From assembly GCA_914767715.1 (NCBI GenBank), contig OU612067.1, forward strand, positions 9,054,001-9,118,000: a DNA stretch of 64,000 nt, given 5' to 3'. Below are positions 25,801-37,900 of this stretch, in pieces. The translations under genes were made by a program, and so were the position numbers. The notes under the pieces are model-generated. The model saw only the letters and a list, made by a program, of their open reading frames with translations, ran no database searches and was not told where the DNA came from. The stretch comes from Membranipora membranacea (lineage: Eukaryota; Bryozoa; Gymnolaemata; Cheilostomatida; Membraniporidae). Every line of letters starts with the position of its first letter. The stretch's first letter is position 1.

Positions 25801-28132
25801 TCACACAATTGTTGCTGGGGTTGAGCTGAGATTGATTGGTAAGGAACATAAAGTAAAGTTTAATACCGAGTCATGCTGGAGATCTGCAGAGCCCGTGTTG
25901 AACTGTACCAACACCATATAGTAGCTGGCAAGAAACCCAACTATCTGGAAAGTCAGAAAATACAAATGGCAATGTAATAATCAAAAAAGGGAATATTATT
26001 GATTGTCATACCTATCCCTGAAATCTCTTGCTTAATAAATTGGTTATGTAAATGTAGAGTTTAGTGACATAATCTTCAATAGGATTCAATTCACTTCACA
26101 CAGGAAATGCCGAGACCCCTGTTCTCTCCTTATTTTAAACCTCAAATAGATGTGAAGCCCAAACTCTCTGATTGGGCTTGAAGACTATGCAGGCCTCATC
26201 CAAAGTGACACCTGACGGCAGCTCAACATTGAAGTTAGCTGCTGTATGTGTACCAAACATCAACTCTTGTACTTACTGTGATACCAAGCTCTTTGTTGAT
26301 GTCCATCATCCCAGCAGCAGAGAAACTTTCAGGCACTTGAAGTCTACTCAGAAACATCTGCATCTAAAATCGCAGCACAGCCGTTTATGCCAATGTTTGT
26401 TCACTGGACCACATAAAATAAGTCTGCTTTAGTATAAGAATTGAATGAAATTATTTACCTTGTGCTCAGTTTGGCTCTTAGTTTGGCTCATTTGTAATAT
26501 CATGTGGATTGGTGAGAGGGGTAATGTAAGAGAACTACCGTAATATTATGAGAAACACAAAAATTATGATTACTTGGTTGATAAAGGCTACCCAAAGACC
26601 AAAGCATGTTATGGTCAGGCAATTACTTATAAAGTTGTTTCAGATTTGCATGGTAAAAAAATTCAATGCTCTACTTGGCATGAATTATTTATGGTGGAAA
26701 GAGCGCCTCTAATAAGGGTAGGTAACTCTCATTCTCTACACTATGATGTCACAGTGGAGCGAACAGGAAGTGATTGTTTTGTATAGCTTGTATTTCTTGA
26801 AATCCCAATACAAGGGTAGCAGAGGGCTATCATGTCGCCTGGTTTTTGTCTTGTCGTTGCTCTGAACTAACCTGACAGACTAGTGTAGGATCCTTTAATG
26901 TTTCTGTGTCATCCTGTAGAAGTTCTAGTAATATGTCATGAGCTTCCACTGACTACAAATAAGAAGTCAGACTTACAGAGGGTTTGTATAAGATTCAACG
27001 GCTTATATTGCTAAGACCCAAAGAGAAAACTGATGCACTCGAACCAAATGTGACAATGTTTTTACAAGAGCTTGATGCTGAATAACGGTTTTGTCATTAA
27101 TTTCTCAACTTACCTTCAACACTTACCTAAATGATAAAAAATATAAGAGAATCCACTTACCGAGGCAGCCACCCTATCAGCAGGTACTATGACCATGAAC
27201 GTCAATATAACTCCAAGTGTCATCCAGGTAATATAAGTAGCTAGTCTCTCTGGATCAGGGTATGACAAAATGTACAACATCATTAACACGATCACCACAT
27301 TGGCAGTGAATATCAGTCCGAGCATTGGAGAGAAGATTCGATTAGCTTGGGCGACAAGCCCGGTGAGTCGCAGGTGCAGTATTCGGTAATCTGCTAGTTT
27401 CGACAATACCGCTGCAGGATCTGCAGAAATTGACTGCTCAAGATGATGGTTGTAATCTCTTAGAAGAATCCACTGAGTTCCGCATACACAAACGAAGTAT
27501 GCTAAAGGGAATGTCCAAATAAAGTTCAGATATACCTCCACGCCACTGTGATACAGGTTGAGAATAATTAGGGTCATTGGCGAGGGTGGATTTCGATTGA
27601 AGAAGGAGAAGTAGCTCGCATGGACAATTCCTTCCCTCGTGTAGAAGGCAATCTTTGATACACAAAAATAAAGATCAACCAAGACGAAGAAAGTGGCCAC
27701 TACACAGATTAAGATCTTGATCTTCCTGTATCCGATTTTAGCTCCAAGTGCAATCATTCTTGCTTCAACATCAACAAGACCCTCATAATATTTTCCGACA
27801 CCCCATTTGCCGTGCGCCGCGACAAACAGAATGCATGGGTTGATAGTAGAATGTGTCATCCAGGAGCAATAAGCGATTTTCACCAGCACTGCCTCTCTGA
27901 TCTTGTCCTCTTCAGAGTTCCAGGTTAGGATAAACTTGGTGATGAGAAACGAACACAGCACAATACAAGTGATGAAGTGCCTAACAGTGCAAAACTTCTG
28001 AATATGTGGTGATTTGATCATATGTGCTCCGCTGCCCGAAAATATCCCAGAGATCAATAATGTGTATCTTATAGGTCGATCCAATGTCGGAAGGACTGCA
28101 TCATTTTTCACAACCTTGTTTTCAACCCTCAT
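25801..28132 (-). CDS. Gustatory-receptor-like 7TM protein, gene A
   Basis: Member of the insect chemoreceptor (GR/OR/GRL) superfamily. Members form tetrameric ligand-gated cation channels in insects; in non-arthropods their roles are largely unknown. Exons: 28132-27161 (324 codons), 26952-26872 (27), 26363-26277 (29) and 25944-25801 (47 plus stop), giving 427 aa. All three introns are phase 0. The big exon holds six hydrophobic segments and an intracellular loop with HHLEQSIS. The last exon holds TM7 with SYYMVLVQF, matching the TYhhhhhQF signature. The start chosen (MRVENKVV) is the one shared with B, C and D. An in-frame upstream ATG at 28249 would add 39 residues, but the corresponding stretch in gene C contains a stop. 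Gene A is the close paralogue of gene C. Confidence 0.9.
26575..26790. repeat. Half copy of an intronic foldback repeat (gene A intron 2)
   Basis: Shares 'catgttatggtcaggcaa', 'aaaaaaattcaatgctctac' and 'gatgtcacagt' with the complete two-armed copy at 31400-31785, but carries only one arm. It lies between exons 3 and 2 of gene A. The equivalent half copy in gene C was later split by a hAT element. Confidence 0.65.
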
Positions 28133-29991
28133 ATTTTTGAAAGCAACAACAATCCAGCAGCATGTGACAAGATTTGCACATGACATTGAGTCCCTATCAG
28201 GTGTGTATATATGTACAAATTTTCCACTCAATCTATATTGAGCTTTCATTGGATTGAACGGAACCTGCTGCCAGTTTCGAGTGATTCATGAGTTTTCTTC
28301 AAGCCGTCAGGCACAACAACTGGTTAGAGCTATTGATCTTCTGATGTCACCTTGATAAGAAAGGATTTGAGCAAACACACTAAATACAGGAATTGAAGTT
28401 TTTTTCAATACTACATTGACTACATTTAGACAAGTCAAGTAGAAGATCAATTGAGCCACTGCCACTGAAATATAGAATCAGTCATCCGGTCATATATACC
28501 AATCCAAGGTGTTTTCAAAGCTCAAAATAAAAGATCCCTTAAATGGTTGATAGAATGGTAGAAATTTTGAGATTGCAATGACCTAATAGTATCCCAAAAC
28601 AGTCCAATTTCAACCAGTTTTGTGTCCTATTCTGCCATTGATAAACATCTCTTTTACAGACTGTGTAACCATGAGTGATATCCTATGTGCATGTTTGTAG
28701 ATTCATAGCCTTTTTTAAGCCTCCAAAAAACTCATTCACTTATACTCATTGTGCTGTTTTATCCGGTCAGTGGCTGACAAGCTGCTAAAAGGATAGCGAT
28801 GGAAATGACCAATGAAATAATATACCTTATAATATTCTGAGCTGTCTCTTACTCTTCTGTGGAAAAACAACTCCTGTACTGATTTCAAGCTATTGTCATA
28901 AATTGCTTTAATATTCAAAAGCAACAACAAGGTTTTGTCTGATACAGTTTGACTGAAATCTGCTGCAGTGATGAGAAGGTTGGAGCTACTTTCTTTTGGC
29001 GTCTTGCTGATAACGAATGAAGAAATACTTAGTAGATGTAAAAAATGACCCGATATGCACATTTACCCTCACACCCTAGACTCTAGAGGATTGAGTACTA
29101 GCTAGAGTCAATAAAGAAAGGTTCAGGATAGCCTGTCTTGACAAGCTTTGTTCGGTGGGGTCAGAGCCGAACTTCGCCTTGTCTCACGGCTACCTTTTTG
29201 TTTTGGGGAACTCATCAAAACACAAAATGTAACAGCGTGACAAGGCTGGGGTTGACAATATTGGAGTTCCTCCCAAACACATTTATGGTAGCAAACTCAA
29301 ACTTTTCTCAACGTGTTTTTTGGTATAAACCGGCCATTTTGTCAACGCTCTGAAAAGGACAAAGACTGTGCATTGGATAAATATACTTTAGTTAAATTGA
29401 TACTAAGGAGGTTATTGGAAGCAATGACAGAGATTTTTATTCCACCTTCATTTATTTGAAGATTATCCCAAGTGCAGTCAAATTATATGTTGAATGATTA
29501 CATTACGTCATGTGACATAACGTCATTGAAAATTTGTTTTCTGCGATCCTGACACCAAGAGTTTTACAATGATATAAAAAATGTTGCCGTTATTGAAGAA
29601 AATCATTAACAATTCCAAAATTCTGCCAATGTAATAATATCACAGTGATACTTAAAGAAAAAAACTGAGATTGACCAAGCTATGCCTTTATGAGTGATGA
29701 ACCAATATCTAGGAAGTAAGCTCATATAATAAATTACACATAGAGTAATTAACACAGGACAGTAAAGACATTATGTAATGTAAGTGAACGATAACAACAC
29801 TTTACTGTAAGTGGATCAACTGACCTTCAAGGTAAGACTGAACCATAAAATCTAGTGCTACAGCAGATTGAAGTACAAATTAATGAATCAAATGATAAAT
29901 TACTTGGCACCTGTTACAATGGAATTGCAGTTATTGCAGTTATTATGCCACCTTACATATTAAAAAGAAAAGTTGTGATTAAACAAAAATG
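28133..29991. other. Spacer between GRL genes A and B
   Basis: Presumed gene A promoter and gene B downstream region. It aligns by eye with 46464-48420 of copy 2, including the stretch 'ggaacctgctgccagtttcg' just upstream of both A and C. No coding sequence; one small palindromic repeat at 29174-29248. Confidence 0.65.
29174..29248. repeat. Dispersed short palindromic repeat (block copy 1)
   Basis: Ends 'gccttgtctcacggctac' and 'agcgtgacaaggct' are inverted, around a ttttgttttggggaact core. It has a positional counterpart at 47594-47668, so it was present before the segmental duplication. It is preceded by the companion string 'agcctgtcttgacaagc'. Confidence 0.75.
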
Positions 29992-30929
29992 GTTACATTT
30001 GATGAGATAGTAGTTCATCATATATAGAGAACTTGATGCTAAAACAGTTATTTTATCTTTGTAGGAGACTAAATAAAAACAACCTGTTATTGAGCGCAGG
30101 TAAAACACATGAGATGGTTTTCTCTTCCGCCCGAGTTGCTCCTGATGTCCCGCAGCTGGTGTGAGACGACACGCCTATCGAGCTTTCCAGCTCTGTCAGG
30201 TATCTTGGCATATTGATTGATAACACACTAAGATTTAGTGAGCATGCAGTTATGGTCATTTCTAAAGCTAAACAGAGATTATATGTTGTGAGGCGTTTTC
30301 ATGCTCTGGGTGCAGATACAAAACTAGTCACGCAGCTTTATAGAACTTTTATTGAGTCGAAATTGATGTTTGCTATTTTTCTATATTATCCCCACATGTA
30401 TAGTATTCAGCAAAATGCTATGCAATCGATATTGACTGAAGCCACAAAACACGGTGCTAATATCCAACTCAGTCTAGACGAAGGGATCAAACTAAGATGT
30501 CAGAAGTATGTGCTGACGATCTATCGAGATGAGACTCATTTTATTCATAGCATCATCGAGACAATGCCGTCAGGACGCCTGCGTGCTCCTAAGATCAGGT
30601 CGTCAAAGGGAACGGACTCGTTTTATCGTGTTTTAGTCCGCATCATAAATGCAAACCTGTTTTAACTCTCTGGTCGCTGTTTTATTTTTCCCTCCTCTGC
30701 TCTTCCACAATCTCACGTATTTTATTATAACAATCTGCTTTAGTCTATATATTTTTACACTTTTTACACTACTTTATGGACAGTTTACACCCAGAACAAA
30801 AATCATAGTGTTTTTTAATACTCATGACAAATATATGAAATCAATCAATCAATCAATCAACCTTGCATACATGCTTAAAAAGTTAAAAAGCCAATCCTTC
30901 TATATTAGAGTTGAAATTAATTTGCAATG
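29992..30929 (+). mobile_element. Insertion carrying the 3' end of a CR1/L2-like LINE
   Basis: The open frame 30213-30665, extended upstream to about 30060 through one in-frame stop (near 30161), reads as the end of a non-LTR reverse transcriptase protein. It shows SAGKTHEMVFS, then RYLGILIDNTLRFSEH, SKAKQRLYVVRR, LYRTFIESKL, and a terminal PSGRLRAPKIRS...SFYRVLVRIIN motif. An (AATC)n run at 30840-30858 looks like the 3' tail. Copy 2 of the block has an uninterrupted site at 48414-48417, and 'aatg' flanks the insertion on both sides (29988-29991 and 30926-30929). About 60 bases before and 70 after the LINE part are unexplained. 5'-truncated and inactive. Confidence 0.82.
30840..30858 (+). repeat. 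(AATC)n tail of the LINE
   Basis: About five AATC units follow the LINE reading frame, a usual 3' tail of CR1/L2-type elements. Confidence 0.7.
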
Positions 30930-31235
30930 TATTTGCTAACATGTGTTGCCTTTTACGAAGTAATCTCTCTCTATACAATGCTGAATGGTTCAGTATCAAA
31001 CAGGGAAAATGAATGAAAATTGTCATCAATTACGAGATCCAGATCGTTATTTTTGGATTTTCAATATTTCCTCTATATAATTGGTCACTTCTTAGCTTTG
31101 GCATATAGATTTTGATCAGAATTGCTAAACAGTGGGATAGTAGTATTAGTCAAGATTTCTAATGCCAGACTGGACTGACTTTTCATGTGGTTTGGGCAGG
31201 TTTCTCATTGCTTGGTTCATGCTGAGATTGTGAGC

Positions 31236-33604
31236 TCATGATGATAAAGTTGAGTTAGAAATAACATCTTGTTGGAGCTCTGCAGGGGCTGAGTGGAACT
31301 GTAACATTACCATATAATAACTGGCTAGGACTCCAACTATCTGAAATTATAAAAGGAACTTTCTTTTCCAATTGATTAGTTAGTAGATTAATATTATGCT
31401 TAAAGACTACCAAAAGATAAATGCATGTTATAGTCGGGCATTTACTTATGACGAAGTTTTTCAGATTTGTATGGTAAAAAAATTCAATGCTCTACTTGCA
31501 ATGAATTATGATGAGTGCCTCCCATAAGGGTAGGTGACTCCGATTCTCTACATTATGATGTCACAGTCTCCCGGAAATGCGATACAAATAACAAGCACTT
31601 CCGGAAGACTGTGACATCATAATGCAGAGAATGGGAGTTACCTTTCTTTATGGGAGGCACTTCTTCAACCATCAATAATTCATGCCAAGAAGAGCATTAT
31701 ATTTTTTACCAAGCAAATTTGACAAAACTTAATCGTAAGTTACTGCCTGACTATAACATGTATTAGTCTTTGGGAAGTCATTAATTGTAGTAAACGGCGG
31801 AATGAATGCTAACACATGCCACAATAATTCAGGGGAGATATTATGGCGCTTGTTTTCCTGTCTTCAATTTATTAGGCCTTTCATGGAAAATAAAGATTGT
31901 GTGTATCTGAGGTGAGTATACTTAGACATAATCCACTTACAGTGATTCCAAGCTCCTTATTAATGTTCATCATCCCCGCAGCAGAGATACTCTCAGGGAC
32001 TTGAAGTCTGCTCAGAAACATCTGCATCTAAAATTACAGCACAGTTCTTGTTTACTTATTTATAAATAATTTGTAGCTAGTTTGTGAACTGGCATTTAAT
32101 TCAAGAAATTAACAAAAAGTATGCATGAATACCAACAGTGAGTAACAACCATCCTCACTCATCGAATACGCAAAATTAAAAGTGCCAGTAAAAAGCGGAT
32201 GAAAAAAGCAATAACAGCAGTAACACAGTTTGATATTCTGTACAAACCTGACAAAGCATTGTTGGATCTTTGACAATTTCCGTTTTGTCTTGTAAGAGTT
32301 CCAGTAATGGGCCTTGAGCCTCCACTGTCTGTCAATAAACATAATATATAGTAATGACAAAACCGATTTTGCTGTAAAATTTCACTGTAAAATACAATCG
32401 AGCATGCTTCATTCTTAAGCTAGCTAAAATAAGTTTGAATACTTTAGTAGTTGCTCGAATTCATTTTCCCAAAATAATTATTGTTAAATTGGAGCACATG
32501 TTTGGGGTAAAGTAATAGCTCTATGACTAAGCCATATGAGACCCCAACCTAGTGTTCTCATTTGCACGCTGGTATAAAGATACAATTATCTGTACTTTTC
32601 AATGGAAGTGAACATTTTAAGAATTCACTAACCAATGCAGCCACCCTGTCAGAGGGTACTATAAGCAGGATGCTAATTATAGTTGCTATCGCCAGCCAGG
32701 TTATATGGTAAGGGAGATTCTCAGGATCAGCAGGGTATGACAAAATGTACAACATCAGTAGCACTATTACCACATTAGCAGTGAATATTAGTCCGAGCAT
32801 TGGTGAGAAGATTTTGTTGGTTTGAGTGACAAGTCCGACCAGTCGTAGGTGGGCTATTCGGTAATCAACTAGATTCATCAACACCTCTCCAGGGCTAGCA
32901 GAGATTGAGTTCTCAAGGTGGTCATTGAAATCTCGAAGGAGAATCCATAGTGTTCCACATGCGCATACAAAGTATGCTACAGGAAATACATAGATGAAAT
33001 TTAAAAGTATATCCCCGACAATTGAGTACGTGTTGAAAATAACAAAGACTGCTGGAGATGTGGCATTTTCATTCAAGACACCTATGAAGGACACTTCAGC
33101 ATCCTTTCCCGAGTAGTATGCAATTCCTGATGAACTGAGCCCAAGCCCCACCAGGAGGGACAAAGCAGTAACTGTGCAAATGTAGATCTTGATCTTTTTA
33201 TAACTGATTTTAGCTCCCAGTAATGCAAGTCTTTCCTCAACATCAACAAGACAGTCATAATATTTCTCAAGACCCCATGTGTGGTGCCCAGCCAAGAAGA
33301 GAACGCATGGATTTACAGTAACATATACCATCCAGAAGCTGGTTGCGATTTTCATAAGCAGAACCTCTCTGATTTTGTCTTGTTCTGCGTCCCAGGTCAG
33401 GATCAGCTTAGTGAGGAGGTATGAGGTCAGCACCATACAAGTGAGAAAGTGACGAACAGAGCAAAATATTTGAAGATGTCGTGATTTGATCATCTTTGCT
33501 CCTTTTCCTGAAAGTATCCCTGATACCAGCAAGGTGCATCTGATAGGTCGATCCAGTTCTGAGAGGACAGCACGGTTTTTCACAATCTCATTGCCAACCC
33601 TCAT
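31236..33604 (-). CDS. Gustatory-receptor-like 7TM protein, gene B
   Basis: Exons 33604-32633 (324 codons), 32328-32248 (27), 32027-31941 (29) and 31340-31236 (34 plus stop), giving 414 aa; all introns are GT-AG and phase 0. Likely membrane segments are near residues 50-70, 84-106, 138-158, 194-222, 264-290 and 300-318, with the seventh in the last exon, which reads IVGVLASYYMVMLQF. The block NENATSP (about 178-184) is an N-glycosylation sequon before TM4. The loop DFNDHLENSIS and the stretch FSPMLGLIFTANVVIVL are shared across the cluster. The C-tail after the signature is shorter than in A and C. Gene B is the parent-type copy of gene D, which has a premature stop where B has Gly239. Chemosensory or developmental function cannot be told from sequence. 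Confidence 0.9.
31400..31785. repeat. Complete intronic foldback repeat (gene B intron 3)
   Basis: Arms of about 175-195 bases meet near 31580 ('gacatcataatgcagag' complements 'ctctacattatgatgtc'). The outer ends are 'ttaaagactaccaaaagat' and its diverged complement near 31785. Two half copies of the same family sit in introns of genes A and C, in a different intron from this one, so this copy inserted independently. Confidence 0.8.
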
Positions 33605-33870
33605 AATTGCAACTCACCAGAAGCTAACAAGGCAACAGAGAGACGTCAAATAGCTATCAGGTCAGACATTAAGATGTGACGAAAATGCACCAACATGATT
33701 TTCTTGACTTCCCTCACATCAATTGTGATCTGCTGTTGCTGCAGACTAAGTTCATCAATTTCCTGCTCAACTACAGGAAACATATGGTGATTTATTTGTG
33801 TATACTTGATTGAGCCATTGATCTCATGATGTAATTTCTGTCAGCGGAAGTAACTCAACGTAAATACAGG

Positions 33871-34234
33871 ATGTTTAATCTCAATTCAATATCATATTGT
33901 CTACAACTATAATGTTCAAATAGAGGGTCAACAGAGCCATGACGGTGTATATTTAGTATATTCTAGTAGAATGGATAAATTATGGCCTGCTTTCTGTGCT
34001 AGTTAAATGTGTTATTCTGAGGGTTTGTGGTGGACAGACTAGGATTTCCCCCCGTCTAAGTGTTGGGACGACGTATCAACATAGCCCATACATAAAGATC
34101 TTATAGTGTTGTATATGGGGATGCTCTCAGAGTATTGACATAATGGATCTTGCTTTCAAATCCAATCTTGACAAATAATTTCTGGTAATTGACTAGGGCC
34201 AATGCTTAATCGGTACACCTGCGTCTTTTTTAGT
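33871..34234. other. Junction between duplicated blocks
   Basis: About 365 bases not clearly shared by the two blocks. It separates the promoter side of gene B from the start of copy 2. No feature recognised. Confidence 0.5.
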
Positions 34235-34761
34235 CTGAGTGACCATTTTACTAGTTTTCGAAAATTCTATCCTACAAAAGCCCAAATGAGTAGTAATGTG
34301 TTACAGTGATTATGAAACTGAATGAAGGTAATATGTTTGAAGTTTGAGCAATGAGCAACGGCACAACTTCCTTCAATGCCAGCATCATCTGTCTGTGTAA
34401 ATCGTAAAGTAGTATGAGATCACACAGGTACGCTGTATATTTGATAATGGATCACTATTACAAAGGTAGGACTAGCCTTTAAATCCAACATTAGTAAGCA
34501 GTTGGGTTCTGATTCTAGAATGAATGTTAACCAAAAGTTTAAGAAAGACAGAAAATGGCCTATTAGGAAATCCTTGACAAAAAAGATATGTAGCATGAAG
34601 AGTCAACCTGGACAGCGGGCCAATTTATATTTTGTTCGAATTCAAAACGCAAATGGGGCGGTTGTGATAAGGCTAAATATAAATAATAGTGCATATTATC
34701 GATACACATATAAAGAAAATATGGACATCATAAAATTGAGAACATCTATCTAAAGCGTCCA

Positions 34762-34767
34762 TTTATT
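34762..34767 (-). promoter_or_regulatory. Polyadenylation signal of GRL gene C
   Basis: AATAAA on the minus strand, 184 bases beyond the gene C stop codon, at the same offset as in gene A. Confidence 0.5.
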
Positions 34768-34950
34768 GACTCAGCGAGCTGGGTGCTAGATGAATTATTT
34801 CCCGAGTCTTATTGATCATTGTGTACAGCATATAATAATACTACACAAGTTGGAGGAAATGTGTTATTTTTTTAAGCTCATTGCTAAAAAGGTGACAGTT
34901 TGAAATAACAATGTCAGAGCATATTAGCAATTCCTGTCAGGTAGGAGATT

Positions 34951-37900
34951 TCACACAATTGTTGCTGGGGTTGAGCTGAGATTGATTGGTAAGGAACATA
35001 AAGTAGAGTTTAATACCACGACCTGCTGGAGATCTGCGGAGCCTGTGTTGAACTGTACCAACACCATATAGTAACTGGCAAGAAACCCAACTATCTGGAA
35101 GGTCAGAAAATACAAATGGCAATGTAATAAACAAAAAAAAGGAATATTATTGATTGTCATACCTTTCCCTGAAATCTCTTGCTTAATAAATTGTTTATGT
35201 AAAGGTAGAGTTTAGTGACATAATCTTCAATAGGATTCAATTCACTTCACACAGGAAATGCCGAGACCGTGTTGAACTGTACCAACACCATATAGTAGCT
35301 GGCAAGAAACCCAACTATCTGGAAGGTCAGAAAGTAAAAATGGCAATGTATGAACAGGCTGTTCAAGTTACATAGTTGTTGACAAAGAAAGGAAAAATTA
35401 TTGATAATGACACAAACACTTAAATGCCTTGTCAACGTTTGATAAGTTGGCTAATCTAATCATAATCTCATAACAAATCACATCAAATAGAATTTGATAC
35501 AATTCTTTCATAACCTTAAACTTCTAATTCAACCTTGGGGCTGAAACCTGAGACTAGAGGTCTTTTCTAAAGAGAGAGAGAGAGAGAGAGTTGTAATACC
35601 TGTCGATTTATATGACAGCTCAACATTTAAGTGTGGTTTATGTGTACCAAACATCAATTCATGTACTTACAGTGATTCCAAGCTCCTTGTTGATGTCCAT
35701 CATTCCGGCAGCAGAGAAACTTTCAGGCAATTGAAGTCTGCTCAGAAACATCTGCATCTAAAATCACAGCACAGTCGTTTATGCCAATGTTTGTCCACTG
35801 AACCACGTAAATTAAGACTGCTTTAGTATAAAAAATGAATGCAATCATTTACAATGTGGCCAACTGCAAATGTATGATGTTCAAATATGCTCAGTGCGGC
35901 TCTTAGTTTGGCTCATTTGTCATATCATGCCACAATGTGGATTGGTAAGATGGGTAAAGAAAGAGAAATTCCATAGTATTATGAGAAACACAAATATTAT
36001 GATTTCTTGGTTGTTAAAGGCTACCCAAAGACCAAAGCATGTTATGGTCAGGCAGTTACTTATGATAAAGTTTTTTCAGATGTGCATGGTAAAAAAATTC
36101 AATGCTCTACTTGGCATGAATTATTGATGGTGGAAAGAGCGCTCTCATAAGGGTAGGTCAGGGGTGTAGGGAGTACCCCCGACCTATCAGGGGTTGAATT
36201 TACAACCTCTGATTTTAGGGGGTTGAATAGAGAAAATCTGGGGTTGAGAAATATAACAGGCTAAAAATAAGCTCAAACTCACCACTTACTTATTACCTCG
36301 TCTGGGCCCAGTGGTAACGACGTTGGGTTAGGAGTTTTTAGTGTTGGAGTGGGCCCAATGCCCCATCATCAGCATTGGGATGGGTTAAACTACACTGATG
36401 TCCATTCTGATTTATTTTTTTCTTCCCTTATTTCATGTTGTCAAGGACCGTTACTAGGGGACGTTTTATTCTAATCTCCTTTTCCAAAGATTTTAGACCA
36501 TATATCTTTTATTTTGAACATGCTTCCTTAAATTATGACCACCCACCCACCCACAAGATTGATTTGTTGTGTGTTCATCTGGATTTTGGCGAGGTCAGTC
36601 AAAGGTCATAGCTTCAAATTCCCATTGCTCATTTCTTTTATGGGAGAGTGCACATTTGAGTCTATTCTATGGAAATAATCTTAAATTCTCCTAAAGCAAA
36701 TTTCAGGATCAGTGGTTTTCCCATGAGTGTCCATGCTTTTACTATTTTTCAATGGAATCACGGCAATCTCTTCTAAGTTTCAATTCTCCAACACTAAGAG
36801 GTAAGTTAATTCTCATATATTCCACTGTGGATATGCTCAACATTTATTATCATATTAAGGTGCAATCATCAGGGAGAATGGTGATCAGTCCAAATAACAT
36901 ACATGTATCGAATAGTTTTATCTCGCGAATGACGCAGGTGTAAGAGTGCAAAGAATTTTATTTATCTCCAATAATCTGTTAATCCTGTAACATGGATGGT
37001 TTTGTTATGTGACATGTTTGAAAGGTATAAGCGATTGCAACAAGATTGACATTATGCAAAAACGAGATCATAATGGCATTGTATGAAAAAGTTATGGTAT
37101 TGCATAGACACAAAATTAACATTGAAATTACAATTGATACAAAACTCACACATTATGGGGAAATTGAAAATCCGATAGTGAGAAATTAGTGAGCAATTAT
37201 AAATGGTGACTAGTCGGGGTCACATCTAGCTAAAATAAGAATGCCAAAATGATAATAGCATGTCTGAAAAATACAACTGAAATGAATCTCTGATACCACA
37301 ATGTCCACATGTAATGTAATGTGATGAAATGTTATGCATAAATCAGCAAGTTAATAAACTGTAATGAATATTAAAAGTAAGACCCACTTACAAATAGATT
37401 AGAGTTCGCAGCTAAGAGATTTGTCCCTGTCGATATCCGTGTGACTAGTGACAGTAAATGGGTGAAAAGATGAAAAGCTTTAAATGGGTAAATGGGTGAA
37501 AAAGCTTTCACCATTGTATTGAAGGCGATGACTCGCGGTTAGAAAGAAAGCTTATAATATAAAGCAGTAAATTTATCATGAACGCAATTTTAGAACAATG
37601 GTGGGCTTTGTCAATGCTATGACACTGATTACCAGACCCCTAACGCCAAGTGCAACTCCAATGGTTACACCCTCAACAGAAAACGCAGTTTTCTCTCTAT
37701 TCAGTGGTAGGTTGCTGATGATGTGGAAGTAGGAGGACTAGGTTGTGTATGGGTCTCTCGAGAAGCTGACCATTGCCAAGATGCAGTTGCACCTTGCGTA
37801 CTAGACCATCTTAACTTGGGTAAACTGCATTTACTAGCGAGGGCTTCCACTCACATCTGGGTTGATGCGGTTCAGTGAGCAACACGTCATCTCCAGGCTG

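Larger units (their letters stand above)
23948..33870. repeat. Segmental duplication, copy 1 (GRL genes A and B)
   Basis: From 'ctgagtgaccattttacta' at 23948 the sequence can be followed, interrupted by insertions, alongside the block starting near 34235. The right edge is near 'gtcagcggaagtaactcaa' (33841 here, 50959 in copy 2). Removing the foldback element (24230-25379) and the LINE-containing insertion (29992-30929) leaves about 7.8 kb. That equals the length of copy 2 after removing its own hAT/BEL insertion. Confidence 0.85.

Noticed and set aside
28133-28249. 39-residue N-terminal extension of GRL gene A
   Set aside because: The paralogue C has a stop in the same place and genes B-D all begin at the internal MRV methionine, so the internal start is preferred.
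30840-30858. CRISPR or satellite array
   Set aside because: Simple (AATC)n run of a few units attached to a LINE end; no spacer-repeat structure anywhere in the window, and the DNA is eukaryotic.
34502-34753. 83-aa plus-strand open frame
   Set aside because: Lies in the non-coding edge of duplicated block 2; the same region in block 1 is interrupted by stops and by the foldback insertion.
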